Positions 1-13,066 of a stretch of 64,000 nucleotides of DNA are shown here, piece after piece. Position 1 is the first letter of the stretch, and the number at the start of each line of letters is the position of its first letter. Source of the stretch: Cyrtodaria siliqua (taxonomy: Eukaryota > Mollusca > Bivalvia > Adapedonta > Hiatellidae). The notes below the pieces were generated by a model. That model had not been told where the DNA came from, ran no database searches, and saw only the letters and a list, made by a program, of their open reading frames with translations. The stretch spans positions 186,001-250,000 of the forward strand of contig JAWPHD010001427.1 in NCBI GenBank assembly GCA_037043455.1. The letters run 5' to 3'. Made by a program: the position numbers and the translations under genes.

Positions 1-285
1 TTATATATTCAACCGGTTGAACAGTAACGTTACTAAAAGGATGACCTGATTGACGAAAGTGTTGGTACAAGTATTTTTTTAAAACTTTTTAGGATTATCT
101 GCATTATATTTATGTTCACGAAATTGAACTTTTAAAGATCGACATGTTTGTCCAATATATTATATACCGCAACGTGGTGCATTTCAAGTCAAAACATAAA
201 TGACATGAGATGTACGTCAATCAACATTTGAAGCTAGACATACATTAAACATTCTACCAAGATAAATTATTACAACCACTGCACC
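1..285 (-). pseudogene. GIY-YIG endonuclease fragment of a retroelement (Penelope-like type), cut by the window edge
   Basis: Read on the minus strand, positions about 215-130 give a cysteine-containing stretch followed by a GI-YIGQT motif (near 160-140) and then a basic segment with R-EH, the core of a GIY-YIG nuclease. Near 60-5 the frame continues with HFRQSGHPF and then VTVQPVE, the usual distal part of this domain. The GIY motif is split by a stop, the upstream CLA-NV-RTSHVIYVL part has TGA where cysteine is expected, and there is a further stop plus a frameshift near 80, so it is decayed. GIY-YIG domains joined to reverse transcriptases are typical of Penelope-like elements. That assignment is inferred, because the RT part would lie upstream on the minus strand and is not seen in the window. 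Confidence 0.6.
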
Positions 286-1483
286 TCTTAGCATTGCACT
301 TATTAATAGAGGGAAAGGTCATCAAAGAGGCTTTACCGATATCTACGCGATTTTAAAATAAAGTATTAAACACTCAATTTAACTGCTCTTTATGTAAACA
401 TCGTTATGTTATGAGTATTCTATGAAGAAACATATATACTAATATATAACATATATATTAGTCATATTCTTTTTCTGTAATGTTTTTATTTATGATCAAA
501 TAAAACGTGATTAAGATGATGCCCTGCCTTTTATGCCATTAATATTTCACGGCGATATACGTTTATTTTACGATTGGCTCGGACATGCGCGTCAGTTGAA
601 CAGCAAACATGTTCGGAACATGTTCGGAAGAATATAATCGGAAAATGTCCATATAATCGTCTTCACTAAAACAATTACGAATGAAATTACCAAAACCCAA
701 TGTTTTTAGTCGACCTTCTTCAACAATAGCGGGTATTAGATGAGGTCAAAACAATTGCCTTTTACCTTTTTCATAGTCATCTTTATGACTGTCTGAGTAA
801 AGTTTATGTTATTTGGAGGACATAAAGATATAGGTAAAGTCTCTTTAACTGTGGTATTAACAAGTACAATATCTGTTACAGTTTTTATATTGGTTATTAT
901 GAGAAACTTAAATACTTATTATCTGAACCATTGATCGTCAGTGAGCGTGTACTTCAATCAGATTTGCGGTGCAATATTATACTATTTCATATTGGCTTTT
1001 CATTCCGAAACATATACGCACACAAATTAGAAACAGGAAATGACTAACCGGATTGTGTGAACTTAATTTTGATAAATTATTTTTGCCAGTGATGCCTCCA
1101 TGTGGCCTAAGCGGCTTTAGGAATCGGTTTGGTAATATTTCAGCATACAGAGAATAGAACGAAATACGCACAGTTCTAAACGTCGCCATATATTCCATAA
1201 CGCTCGTCCACATTTGATGTTTTTCCTTTCAAGTATCTACAACTTTTAAAAATCCCACAATTTGCCACCTTTCAATATTATATTTTACTTTCGCGTTTTA
1301 TATACACACTGTCAAATTGACAACATCCACTAGGTCAGCAAATGCGGTTCTTTCAGGAATCAACACATAGTTAAATATTGTAACAAGAGGGCGAACATGG
1401 CCCTGAATTGATCACCCGAGGATCTTCGCAATGATGAAAAATATTGTCTTATCGCAAATGCTGATTGAAGATGTTTTAAGTCA
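286..1483. other. AT-rich sequence without a recognised gene
   Basis: No coding frame with convincing splice sites or protein motifs was found. The only local structure is an 11-bp unit (aacatgttcgg) repeated twice at 606-627. Confidence 0.5.
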
Positions 1484-1922
1484 TTCCTTGTGCAAGTCCA
1501 TGTAAAAACATTCACATCTCTATATACAAACATTCCTTGTGCAAGTCCATGTAAAAACATTCACATCTATATACAAACATTCCTTGTGCAAGTCCATGTA
1601 AAAACATTCACATCTCTATATACAAACATTCCTTGTGCAAGTCCATGTAAAAACATTCACATCTCTATATACAAACATTCCTTGTGCAAGTCCATGTAAA
1701 AACATTCACATCTCTATATACAAACATTCCTTGTGCAAGTCCATGTAAAAACATTCACATCTCTATACACAAACATTCCTTGTGCAAGTCCATGTAAAAA
1801 CATTCACATCTCTATATACAAACATTCCTTGTGCAAGTCCATGTAAAAACATTCACATCTCTATATACAAACATTCCTTGTGCAAGTCCATGTAAAAACA
1901 TTCAAATCTCTATATACAAACG
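1484..1922. repeat. 49-bp minisatellite, nine copies
   Basis: Units begin with ttccttgtgcaagtccatg at 1484, 1533, 1580, 1629, 1678, 1727, 1776, 1825 and 1874. They are nearly identical; one unit lacks 2 bp and a few carry point changes. Because 49 is not a multiple of three, the short frames across it are not genes. There are no unique spacers, so it is not a CRISPR-like array. Confidence 0.95.
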
Positions 1923-3165
1923 TTGGACCCAGTTGGCTCGGCAGTTCAAATGAGCAACCTTGATAATCCAGGAGTTAGCGATCATTTATAATAATAAAGG
2001 CATGTGGATGCTCTGAAAGATAAAATGGCTCTAAAATCAAGGGGTTTCATCATTAAATACCCTTCAATACTTTTTTCACAAGTGCAAAACACAACAACGC
2101 CCACAACCGAATTTTAAATCCATGACCCATTTTAAAAAAGGTAACTGAAAAAACAACAAAAAACAAGAAACAAGCTCAAAAAATAACAACCAAACAGGAA
2201 ACAATAATAAACGATAGATTAATTGAAAATTTACATCCAGTGGGATTTGAACCCACGGCCCTAGGTTACCAGAGTACAAGAAGGCATTTAAAGAATTTTC
2301 TATGGTGGACATCATGGACGTCGCGCTGACCTAATTTTAACACGTTTGAAAATCATTCGCCTAAGAATCATCCATGTGAAGTTTGGTCAAAATTGACCAT
2401 GCGGTTTCTGAGAAGAAGATTTTTAAACGTGTTTTCCTAAATAATTCTATGTAAACCATGTGATCAATGGGGTGGGGCCAAATGTGACCTCAGGATCACC
2501 ATTTGAACACGCTTGGTAGAGGACCATAAACTTTTATTAAATGCAAAATATTAAACCTCTGGCTTATTTAGTGTCAGAGAAGAAGATTTTTTAAAAAGTT
2601 TTCCCCTATGTGAATCTGTGAACCTGGAGCTCGGCCAAATTTGACCACATAGTCACCATTTGAACAAGCTTGACAATAAGCTGACGCTACATGTAATAGA
2701 TGAGAGCTCCGTGCGTTTTGGTTTCAATGAAAACAGTTTGTTTCTATACAAGTATGAAAAACATACAAAATCTCCATAGACAAAATTTGGACACCAGGGG
2801 CAAGGCCATTTTGAACACGGAGGCTTCATTTGAACAAAACTGGTAGTCTAGGCATTGCCGATTATTATAAAAGACAAACTGTCGAAATCTATCTAGCGGT
2901 ACTTGAGAAGAAGATTATAGATTATGTAAGGTTTTGATTATATATGGTAATGGCGGCCATATCGGATGTCGCATTGACCTAATTTGTACAACTTTGAAAG
3001 GCATTAACCTCAGTATTATTCAGATGAAATTAGGTCAAAATTGGCCAAGCGGTTTCTGAAGAGAATTCGTTTGAAGCAAAAAATAAAGCCGGACGGACGA
3101 CGGATGAACGGACGACGGACGACGAACGAAGAGTGATACCAATAGATCACTCTAAAAAGAATAGA
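1923..3165. repeat. Old interspersed repeat with imperfect tandem units ending in a GGAC-rich tail
   Basis: Phrases such as ggtttctgagaagaagattt, catttgaacaa-ctt-gtag and tttgaccac recur several times between 2330 and 3060. This implies units of roughly 200-250 bp. The block ends at 3093-3127 in a run built from ggac/gacg. Related phrases recur at 8500-9080 and 62280-62720. No coding potential is seen. Confidence 0.6.
2241..2256 (-). other. tRNA T-arm-like / B-box-like motif, possibly a SINE head
   Basis: On the minus strand the sequence GTGGGTTCAAATCCCA can pair as a T arm and matches the RNA polymerase III B box. I could not fold a complete tRNA: no matching acceptor stem or clear A box was found upstream on that strand. 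A tRNA-derived SINE or tRNA relic is possible. Confidence 0.3.
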
Positions 3166-4608
3166 AAAGAAAGATTTCAAACAAGTTTTTTCCGCAAATC
3201 ACTTAGCCAGACAATGCAGATGTACTGAATAGGTTAGAAATTGTACACCGTGTGAGGGTTGTCCAGAAATATTAAATTGATAGTTATCGTCTTGTAATAA
3301 CACGTTTTTGTCTTAAAATGATAAAATGCAACACAGATATGATATAATGAAAACGTTTTTATTAATGTGAAAAAGCAAAAATCACATGTATTGATGAAAA
3401 CTAATATAATTCTAAAGAAGTAACTAAAAAAACTTAATGCAACAAGCACCTATAGCATATAAAACATATCCCTTTTCCTTTCATAATTGCAGTGCATTTT
3501 ATGTTTTGAGCTTTGAACAAGTTCTCATAAACCAAATGCAAATGACGTTGCAGTCCTCTGGTACTGTGCATGATCATACCAAGCAATCACAATATTTGCT
3601 GCTAAATAACAAAATCTCCATTTAAGTAATATACAAATATAATACAATACAATCGAATATGTTCAGATTATATTTATAGCGTATCCCACTATCCACCCTA
3701 CCATCCAGCAACACACCCCCATTTCCACCTTACCAAAATGGAACAACCCAATCACCAATTCGACAATCCATCCACATATTCATCAACCCACTACCCATTT
3801 AACCATCCATCCACCAACTCGCCCCTCCAAAAACATTGTGCCAATCAATCATGCAATCGTTTAATAATCAGTTTCAAATATAAATTTACTTATTTTTTCC
3901 ATGTTTTAGCGATTACTTCATGATTAGTACTATTGACAGCTCCTAATCAATTCTACTTCAATTCAACCAATATAGTTATTTAAAACTCAAACATGTGTGT
4001 GAATGCCCCTCATTGCGGAGAACCTGACTAAGGACATGACATGGAACAATAACAATTAAAGTAAAAAAATTCAAGATCATGCCAGGCCAGACCAATGAGG
4101 CCAGGCTAGTGAGGCCAAGACATGTTTCAGTGTATGCCTTCGCAAAGACCTATTGTCTTTTCGGTTAAACTCATGCATTAAAATAAAACTTTACCCTATA
4201 TAAATCAAGCATGTTTAGACGCGTTATACTAAACAAAAAACAAGCTATAATAATTTAACCGCTTAATAAATTTACACCAAACAAGGTCTGTAAAAATGGT
4301 GGTTGTGTACGAAATTGTAACATGTACGAGTGTGACTGGCGTGAAGTCCGCTGCTTCTTTTTGGTGTTTTTTTTGTAGCAGGCAGTATAAAATAACACAT
4401 ATATTGACACTATTGTCAAAATGATAATAAATAATAGATAATCATTAGTATCCATATGGGATAAGCAAAAACCCAACTGATACAGGCGTGAAATTAAATA
4501 CGGTCATTAACGTTATTTATTGTTTGATGCCTTTACTAACTACATAACGGAAGAAACAAAATATATCATCAATTAATTCGTGTGAACTAGGAAATATCAC
4601 CCTCGATA
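3166..4608. other. Non-coding AT-rich stretch with a CA/CCA-rich patch
   Basis: No gene is recognised. Positions 3680-3835 are strongly biased to C and A on the plus strand (repeated ccatccac/aaccca words), and the open frame there reflects this composition. A short repeated word, aggccag/gaggcca, lies at 4082-4120. Confidence 0.5.
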
Positions 4609-4662
4609 TCAGAATTGCAACCAGGAACTTGACGGAGTCTCATTCCTGGTTAGCAATTCTGA
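4609..4662. repeat. Short hairpin
   Basis: tcagaattgc-accaggaa is followed after a 14-bp loop by its near-perfect inverse, ttcctggt-gcaattctga. This is an isolated inverted repeat of about 20 bp per arm, probably a MITE remnant. Confidence 0.6.
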
Positions 4663-4850
4663 CCGTTATATTGAGATTGTCCTTATCCTAGATGGATACT
4701 CAAGACAGATTCTTATATTCTCGCCGGAAAGGTCCGCATTTCAGCCAGTGACGATGCCCTGTATTATGTATTATTTTTCTTCCATTTTGTATATAGTTAT
4801 ATGAATACTCCTTCATATTATGCAACAATCGCTCATTACACGATTTATTG

Positions 4851-5060
4851 TTCCACCTAATGTCGCCGGAGCCACTGAGTTTAGTCGGTGTGTCCTTGGG
4901 CAAGACACCTTCCCTTCGTCCTCGTCCGTCCGATTTTATCGTAAATCGGGTGGTCCTATGTATTTGACAGAAATCTATTTACTAGTAAGAGTAGGGCAGG
5001 TTCCCGGATTCCTATGTCTCCTTCCCTTCTCTCGTACCCTCTCTCGGGGGAAGCTCTAAA
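4851..5060. repeat. Dispersed repeat containing a tccttgggcaagacacc word
   Basis: The segment contains the word tccttgggcaagacacc, which is common in animal SINE/LINE-derived repeats. It continues into a part (agtaagagt-gggcaggtt…ctctaaa) found again at 51995-52085. That marks it as a dispersed repeat rather than a gene. The frame through it is incidental. Confidence 0.5.
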
Positions 5061-8000
5061 AGTCTATAATTTGCTGATGATCCGTTTAACAACGTTCAAT
5101 TCAATTCCGCTTCATGTGATAAAATTATAGCGCGTAAATAAGTAATCGTGTGTACTTATTTAATGCAAATATAAAACATACCACTTATTAACAAAAGCAC
5201 ATACACATAATAGTTTCATTTACTTATCCAGAAATACATATTCAATCTAACTGTAAAATTAAATTGTATACACTATATTTTTATAAAAAGTTACGTCAAG
5301 TTAAATAAATAGTTAAATATTGTTATTTGAAAGTGTGTTCGTCTTTTTGCTCTTTGAAACAAAGGCTCCTAGCCGACTTTATGGCTGACTAACATTGCTG
5401 TTTAGTAATGTAATACAATAAGTTACGTCACATACTACGCATTTGTTATCGGTACTTATTATTCCTCACCACAGCATACCACTTTTCCATAACAGGAACA
5501 TAATAAAGTCACGAATACATGAAAACGTTCTTCGATACGACCCGAACAGGTTCGATAAATAACGAATAATCGGAACATGTTTCAAAATAAAACATATATA
5601 AGACATAGACACGTAATGTCTATAAAAAGAAGTAAATTGAACTTCGTTATAGGAAAACAACGAATTATTCCACCTGGTGTTCAACACATTTAATGCATTT
5701 TGAAGTATGCAATTTAATGGAAAATACAACGTAATATTTCTTTTGTCTGGATTAATGTATTGGTAAGTAAACTAAGGACATCATTTGTAATAATTTAGCT
5801 TAATAACCATTGAGAAAGAAAGAAATGCCATTGTTTTGTGATACATTAGTCATGTTAATAATATAATGAACTAAACTGATAACATGTATTTTTTCCATGT
5901 TTTTTTCTTTCTATATTATGCTTAATGTTTAAAATGTGTATCTTCAAGGTTGGGAATGAAAGATAGCTTAAAGAAAATATGGTATAAAAAAGCAATACAT
6001 TTATTTTAGCAATCATCCTCGTTTCAATACCCTTACTAAATGTCTGACTCAATATAGTAAAGTTTAGGATTGATTTCGAATGAATAAAGAACAAATTAAA
6101 CATTAAAGCGGGTACATCAGGATTTTTCTAGAAACATCTTAAATTATTAAAATGTTCCAGTTCATGATAAAACACTTATATCAATCAAAATATGATGTTA
6201 GAACAATTTGATAATGTCTAAACTTTGAAAACACCATATAGTTAGGACGGAATAGGACGTAAAATGCTGAAATTAACTCTGGTGCGTAACCTTGGACAGC
6301 ACGTATTACTGTGCAGAAAGAATTTATTTGCAAATAAGAGATCGTTTTTAGGCTCATTCATTATGTCTAGGACATTTAGAATAGAAACTATTAATACGTG
6401 TCGATTTTTAGTCGGACACCTAGACCCCCATGAAAATCCTGATGTACTCCCTTTAACAATTAAGTGTAACTTTAGCATGTTTGGCATGAAATATTGATCC
6501 CAAACGAATCCGAAATGATTAAAATTAATTCAAGCATATATTTAGCACATCCTCAGTCTAATATTGAATTGACAAACTCGCTAAGTAACTATATTTGTTT
6601 CTATATCATTCGGAAATAAGTCTCCATCACATAAGTTATTTAGAAAAAAAACGGTAATATTTCGTTATAACTTTGATTCAGTATGTAACTAAGACAATTA
6701 CTCTTGCTTAAATAGAGACAGATATAGCGAAATAAACTGTGTTTTCCTCGGTCGCGTGAATTTGCCAATTGAAACTCAATAATCTATGTTAATAAATGTA
6801 TTCTAGCTGACTGTCTTCAACTGACTGTGGAAATATGTCACACAACACTATCTTTTTTGTATTCTAATTGTTAATAAACCAATATTATCGGGAACTAAAA
6901 CATTTATCTTTGCGTACATAATATGAAAATATCACATCCTCTTGAGGGTGCCAGTGGATATTATCAACCCGAGAATGTAATGTCGACCGAGGCGATAGCA
7001 AGAGGATGTGCTATTTATTTTAATATTCCGAACAAATACTCCTAATATACTAAAATTAATATACTCGATAATGAAGAAAAAAAATTTGTTGTTGTTGAAA
7101 AAATCTATTTTTAGAACTGAGCTTTTCAAAAAACTAGCGGGATGATATTTTGCGCTATCACCAGTCAGAGCACAGGACGGGTGGATTGACTGACATCGAA
7201 CAATGCATAAATCACTACCCACTGACTACTAGAGGAAAAAATATCGAAAACCACTAGCATAACTCAGAATTCTTTTGTATTCTACCTCAGCTCTTTTAGA
7301 TGTCTACGAAAAAGCAAACGTCTTCATTTAACATCAAATAACAAGCGACTTAGTGCAATATATACTGAAACGAAACAGAAACGCATAGTAATAAACGTTT
7401 GATAACTTAATTACTATAAACTTCTGCGTATTATTTTCGAGAGTATAACTTATACATGTCAATACAAATATTCCAAACGTGAGTATAGGGAAACGCGTGT
7501 TATAAAGAAAAGAACTTCATTCATTGTTAAAAAGGGTGTGCTCTACAAAACTCAACGTAACGTGTGTATATTTAATATATTTAATACAGCAATGCATATT
7601 TAGTGAAACTGGAAAATAAACAAAAGGCACATTTAAACGAACATGATAGATAGTTTATTTCCTCCAAGGTACAGGAGAGTATAATTATGCATATAATTAT
7701 ATCATATAATACAATTTCCAAATTTACGTATCGTCTTTAAAGCCTGCGTTACGTCTTAAAAGCATACCGTGCTTAATTTAAGTTATGAGTCTTGTAAATG
7801 TGACATACTTCTATTCAATAACATTTAACACTCGAGTGATCATTTTTGATTCCATACAAACTGTTTGAAACAGGGATACACAATATAATTAATAGCGTTA
7901 ACTGTGACGTCAGCGACACTGAACATTAATAAAAAGTATATGACGTAGCTAAGTACCGACTTTCAAAATTAATCACGTATATTTTTTGATTCACCATATA

Positions 8001-8490
8001 AAGATCTAAACGTCATTCGAACGTTTATTACGTAAGGGGTTAAGCTCGAAATATCGTGCTTCATGTGAATGGTCCTTAATGAATAATAAACGTTTTTCCA
8101 TGAAAAATACATTTGGAGCATCAAAAACAATTTAAATGTTGAACTCGGAATTACCGAAAAATTGATCATGCATTTTGCAGATAGTGGGGTTCAAGAATAT
8201 CCTCTGGGACGTTAACGTGTTAACGTAATCTGTTAAATGTTGGTGAAATTATGAACGAGTGAGCGATAATTAGCACGGATTTTATATAATAATATAAACG
8301 GTTTGCGTATAAATGGAAAGATGAAGCAAAACACTTATATTGACATATTTGTATGCGTTTCTTTTTCGCTTCAGTGTATCGTTTCGTTATATGTATACAT
8401 GGCTCAAAAACACAAACATTGTACTTGTTAGACCTGATGTTCTGTGTTTTTTATTCACCAATTTAGTTTCATAAAACAAGAAATGTTTAT
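5061..8490. other. Long AT-rich stretch without a recognised gene
   Basis: Only short frames occur and none shows recognisable protein motifs or paired splice sites. A small perfect palindrome, acgttaacgtgttaacgt, lies at about 8208-8225. Confidence 0.5.
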
Positions 8491-9080
8491 TTTTATTTTT
8501 TTAAAGATGTTCATAATTATATAACTCTGTAGTTTCAGAAAAGATTTTGAATAGTTTGCTATATAACTCTATGCAAAGCTTCGACTCTCCAATTTGATCC
8601 CAGAGTCAGATCTTAGAATATCAATGTTTTCCCCGTGAAAGGGCCAAATAACATCGCAGGGTCAACATTTGAAAACATTTGGTAGAAAACAATACGATTA
8701 TGCCAAATGCAATATTAGAGTTGTACGCATTGTGGCTTCATAGAAGATAATTTTTAAAATTGTTCCTTATGCAAAACATATGGTATCTCTATATGCAAAT
8801 ATTGGACGTCCGTTGTGCGGCCATGTTTAACCCTGACCTAGACTGTATTTTTACAACTATGATAGTTTAGGTCTGGCAGTATTGTAAACGAACAGCTATG
8901 TAGCGATTTATGAGTATAATATTTGTGATTTTGACTATTATGATACTAACGGAGGTCATTCTGGATGTCGCGTTGACTTTGTCCAAAACATTGAAAGGAA
9001 TCGGTTGATGAACTATCCACGAATATATGGTTAAAGTGTCTAGACAGTTTAGAGAAGATACGATCAGCTTATTTGAACAA
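8491..9080. repeat. Diverged copy of the interspersed repeat at 1923-3165
   Basis: Words such as ggtcaacatttgaaaacattt-gtaga, tggatgtcgcgttgac and agtttagagaagat match the phrases of the 2-3 kb repeat and the 62.3-62.7 kb repeat. It is heavily diverged and no coding frame is seen. Confidence 0.45.
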
Positions 9081-9435
9081 AACCCAATATAACTAACCTA
9101 AACGTTAATGTTCAGTGATTGTGGATCGAGACAAAGGAATTCACGTTCCAAACATTGAATTTCTAAACACGGTTGCGATATTTGCAGTCTTAAACCGCTC
9201 ATAGTATGAATGGTATAAAGGCAATGTAATTAAGCAGGTAGAAAACATATTTTGAAAGAATACACTTAAAGAGTTGCGTTGTTATCTAACACTCAGTTAA
9301 TATTGAAGCATACGATGCATGTAAACATCATTTTGACAAAAGGTCCAGTATAGGGCTACATGTAATTGATTAATACCCATGTAGATTAAACTGTTTGGGA
9401 AAATTGGAAACCTCATTATGATTATAAGAATTGTT

Positions 9436-9580
9436 CATGGGTATCCGGTGAAGATTGGGAATTCCAACAAGAGGCATAATTGTTTTTATCGGAACTGAGG
9501 CTCTGTCGAGGTTCCGATTAAAACAGTTTACCCGATGGTTGGAATTTCTCTTTCTTCCCTATCTAAGCCGGATACCCATG
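9436..9580. repeat. 145-bp palindromic MITE-like element
   Basis: The outer arms are catgggtatccgg and ccggatacccatg. Inside them are inverted pairs attccaac/gttggaat and then ttttatcggaac/gttccgattaaaa, around a central loop near 9505. Almost the whole segment folds back on itself. The open frame crossing it comes from this structure and is not a gene. Confidence 0.75.
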
Positions 9581-9914
9581 ACTGAATCATTTTCTTGCAT
9601 ACCATTTACATTCTGTGCAATGACTTGGCCAGCTACTAACGTTTTCCATGTTTATTTACATAATGACGTCTTGCAACTGTCATTGTTGATATCAAGGCGC
9701 GACTTTCATCTTCCACCATGTATAAGATCAGGCTTTCATTACCCAAGTGGATAACCTTATCCGGTATGCAAGAATACCACTTCTTTTAATAACGATGATT
9801 AATAATATTTGTATTGTATTATTTATTTTTTTGTGCTGTTGCTATGCTTGTTTTATTTATCTTATAAGGACATTGTTGTCTTAAAACATGATTAAGCTAC
9901 CAACCCACTTTAGG

Positions 9915-9974
9915 TATGAAACCACTAGTTATTTTCACCATAGACACCAATGTTAAAATGTCACTTAATGATTT
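9915..9974 (+). repeat. 60-bp direct repeat, copy 1
   Basis: This segment (start tatgaaaccactagttattt) recurs in the same orientation at 10475-10534 with only a few differences. The interval of about 560 bp suggests either a segmental duplication or repeats flanking a small insertion. The DNA between the copies has no recognised gene. Confidence 0.75.
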
Positions 9975-10474
9975 GTTATGCCAAAATTTATTTTTTAAAC
10001 AAATTCTTCAAAATCGGTGGCACCATACCTGATTATAGCAGCGAATATGAGCTCAGTAATGCCAAAAATGTCACTAAAATCAAAATTGATACTAGCCGAA
10101 CGCTACCAAGTCGAGTTTGAATGATAAGGAATACTTTTTTACATTTTTTTCACAAATCTTTATTTTTTCACAGTATCCTATTTTAGGGGAACATGGGAAC
10201 GATTTAGAGGTGTCATGCCTACCAAACGTTTTTCCATGCAGATTTAATTCATGAAAACATGTTGCAAACATTCAACCCTACATGTTCATACCAATATAAC
10301 CATAATTCAATTGTAAACACTTTTATAGACAAAATTGGACTAAAAACGCTCAAAACCTATGTAGAACACTATGGAAAACTTATTTCTGAGCTTATTTTAC
10401 CAATTGTTATCGGAAATTGTGTCCCTAGGTACAAATCTGATCGAGTCATAATTACTGCACGTATCTCTTAAAGT

Positions 10475-10534
10475 TATGAAACCACTAATTATTTTCCCAA
10501 TAGACACCATGTTAAAATGTCACTTAATGATTTT
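10475..10534 (+). repeat. 60-bp direct repeat, copy 2
   Basis: Direct copy of 9915-9974. Similarity stops abruptly on both sides of the shared block. Confidence 0.75.
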
Positions 10535-11392
10535 CTGTAACTTCAACTCAAGTATGGATAATGCAGCAGTGATATTTTCATATAGAAAACTAGTTTTCCA
10601 CTTGAAAAATCACCAGAAAAGGTGCGGTCATAAGACATGTAAGAAACTTTTTGTTTGTTTACTAAACAGGTCAAGGGTACAGATTTTTTATTGATAATTG
10701 CACACAACGTGGAAGCATACTCGTAGAGTAGAAATTTCGAAAATGTTCATCAGTGATCCAGTAAAACATATTAATACGCTTCTTATACATACATGTACAA
10801 CCACACAGTCGAATAGAAATGTGCAGTTTGACCCAACTTATAAGGCCCATTTCCATCAAAAAAGGAGGGATTGCTTTTTATTATAGGAACTACATTCGAC
10901 TACACCTCGGAGATTTACATGTAATTGGTGGTGGTAAAATTGTAAGTCATTTAACGGCAAACACATTTATAACATATTTGATTTGTATTGCGATACATGC
11001 ACGTTTTCTTCCGGGTATAATAACCTTTTATTTCATCCGCAGTTTTGATATAAAAAACGAATCATTAGAAAAATAACAACATTACATTTTCATGTTTTTA
11101 TTTTTTATTTGAAACAAACTGATTTTCGTATCGTAGAAACCACAATAATACGATTCCTGTGATGTATTATATGTACCAATCGCGAACGAGTATGCAAAAG
11201 ATAGTTCCAAATACATAATACAAGGAATATGACTTAATTTTGCAATACGTCGGAAATGGGCGAATTTGAATTAAAAATAAACGGAGTTTGTTAATGCCTA
11301 TGCAATAATGTTTATTACATGCTAATTACGTCTCATTCGAAAGTAGTGCTAATGACATGTCTTTTACGTGAAAATGCATACGTTAAAGGGAC
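10535..11392. other. Non-coding stretch
   Basis: Overlapping short frames occur on both strands at 10670-11076, but they have no motif, splice pattern or compositional support. No feature is assigned. Confidence 0.45.
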
Positions 11393-11636
11393 ACACGGCA
11401 ATCATGATTTTTAAAAACTCGCGGCGTCCCGTTAGTTTTTCTACATAACATGGATTATTTCAATAATTAATATTAACTATAAGAATAGTATAAAGCAATT
11501 TGTTTTGGTATAATGCTGAATTTTGATAATATTGCACCAATAATATATTTAAAGTCAAAATGTCACTGAATTAATAAATTGAGAAGTTAATTTTGATGTT
11601 TGATAAAAACTTCAAGATTGCCGTGTGACCCTTTAA
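11393..11636 (+). mobile_element. MITE (family A), 244 bp, flanked by TTAA
   Basis: The ends are inverted repeats: ttaaagggacacacggcaat on the left, and gattgccgtgtgaccctttaa on the right, which is its near-inverse. Each end starts at TTAA. Related copies lie at 38632-38946 (plus), 41679-41960 (minus) and 51048-51307 (minus), sharing an internal cggcgtcccgtt word. It is too short to encode a transposase. TTAA ends resemble piggyBac-type targets, which is inference only. Confidence 0.8.
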
Positions 11637-12114
11637 CTTATATTGTTAGTGAAGTTAAGAGGTTAAGTATACGTATTGCATGAACTCTTTGTGACTGTTA
11701 TCATTACGCATAAATGGTCATTTATTCTAATGAACAATGTGCTTTGTTACGCTAGATGCACCGTGCACTTGCTGAATTAGTTTAAGCGAGTAATTGGCAG
11801 AACACACGAGTTTAAACTAAAATGAATGTTTTATTAATAAACGCAAGTCGATAGGTCTGGAATAGCAATTATGTAATGTTATTAAACCCATTCAATAAAT
11901 AAAATTTACTGAAATAAGTCTGACCGTAAATATATGCAATCTACCAGACACTAGGTATTGGTTAGTGGTGACCTTATTGGGGTTCACTATCCGTAAAAAA
12001 CTGAGGCGGTCAACACAATGCGGACGTCGGTAATATTATACATTATTGTATGGAAAGCCTAGGCTGCCTTCTGTTGACCTTTAACATTTTGTGCAGTAAG
12101 CTTTCTAAGTTGTC

Positions 12115-12650
12115 CTGTGCATTATCTAAGTTGTTATGTGCATTTAGTAAGTTGTTATGTGCATTTTCTAGGTTGTTATGTGCATTTTCTAAGTTGTCTT
12201 GTGCATTTTCTAAGTTGTCATGTGCATTTTCCAAGTTGTTATGTGCATTTTCTAAGTTGTTATGTGCATTTCGTAGGTTGTTATGTGCATATTCTAAGTT
12301 GTCTTGTGCATTTTCCAAGTTGTTATGTGCATTTTCTAAGTTGTTATGTGCATTTGGCAGGTTATTATGTGCATATTCTGTTGTCTTGTGCATTTTCTAA
12401 GTTGTTATGTGCGTTTCATAAGTTGTTATGTACATTTAGTAAGTTGTTATCTGCATTTCGTAGGATGTTATGTGCATTTTCTAAGTTGTTATGTGCATTT
12501 CGTAGGTTATTATGTGCATATTCTAAGTTGTCTTGTGCATTTTCTAAGTTGTTATGTGCATTTTAAAAGTTGTTATGTGCATTTCTAAGTTCTCATGTGC
12601 ATTTCATAAGTTGTTACGTACATTTCGTAAGTTGTCTTGTGCAAACTACA
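12115..12650 (+). repeat. 21-bp minisatellite of the left foldback arm, about 25 units
   Basis: The unit is aagttgttatgtgcattttct, with frequent ttgtc for ttgtt and cgta/agta for tcta. Since 21 is a multiple of three, three frames per strand stay open whenever the unit lacks a stop. The overlapping frames here are therefore mostly a by-product. On the minus strand they read as a seven-residue repeat, NAHNNLE. Confidence 0.95.
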
Positions 12651-12997
12651 AGTCGTCGTTAAGTAGACTTTTTATCGGAATAAGTTTTGAAGGAAACACC
12701 GGTAGAAATTGAGGCTCCAGGAACGGACGCTGTGCTCTGCCTACTTAAAACAAAATTGACTAGGTACATTATACAATAAATTCTTAGAACATAAAACAGA
12801 TTTCAAAATTTGCAAGGGATTGTCGGACATGGAGTTAATAAATCTTGGTCTGAAAAAAAAGAAAAAAGAAAAATAAATAAATACAAAAATAACGTGTTAT
12901 TTGTTTGTCTTTGTGTGTAGTCCTAAGGTTTATAGCACCTCCATCTTTTAACCAATAGGACGTCCCAAAGGGGTAGGTTCAATAGAGTCTGGACTTC

Positions 12998-13066
12998 ACG
13001 TGCTATTTGTTGAAAACAAACATATTTTAAGTTTATATGTTTTATAGTTTTCAACAAATAGCACGT
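12998..13066. repeat. Perfect 20-bp hairpin in the foldback spacer
   Basis: acgtgctatttgttgaaaac at 12998-13017 is exactly inverted at 13047-13066. The loop itself contains a weaker inverted pair, aaacatat/atatgttt. It lies near the left side of the spacer and may be a nested MITE. Confidence 0.85.

Noticed and set aside
1484..1922. Regular repeat array resembling a CRISPR
   Set aside because: The 49-bp units are contiguous, with no unique spacers, and the DNA is eukaryotic. It is a minisatellite.
2241..2256. tRNA gene on the minus strand
   Set aside because: Only a T-arm-like stem is present. The acceptor stem, D arm and a clear A box could not be found, so it is listed only as a motif.
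6242..6497. Overlapping frames of about 80 codons on both strands
   Set aside because: No motif, no splice sites, and both strands are open over the same DNA. Treated as chance.
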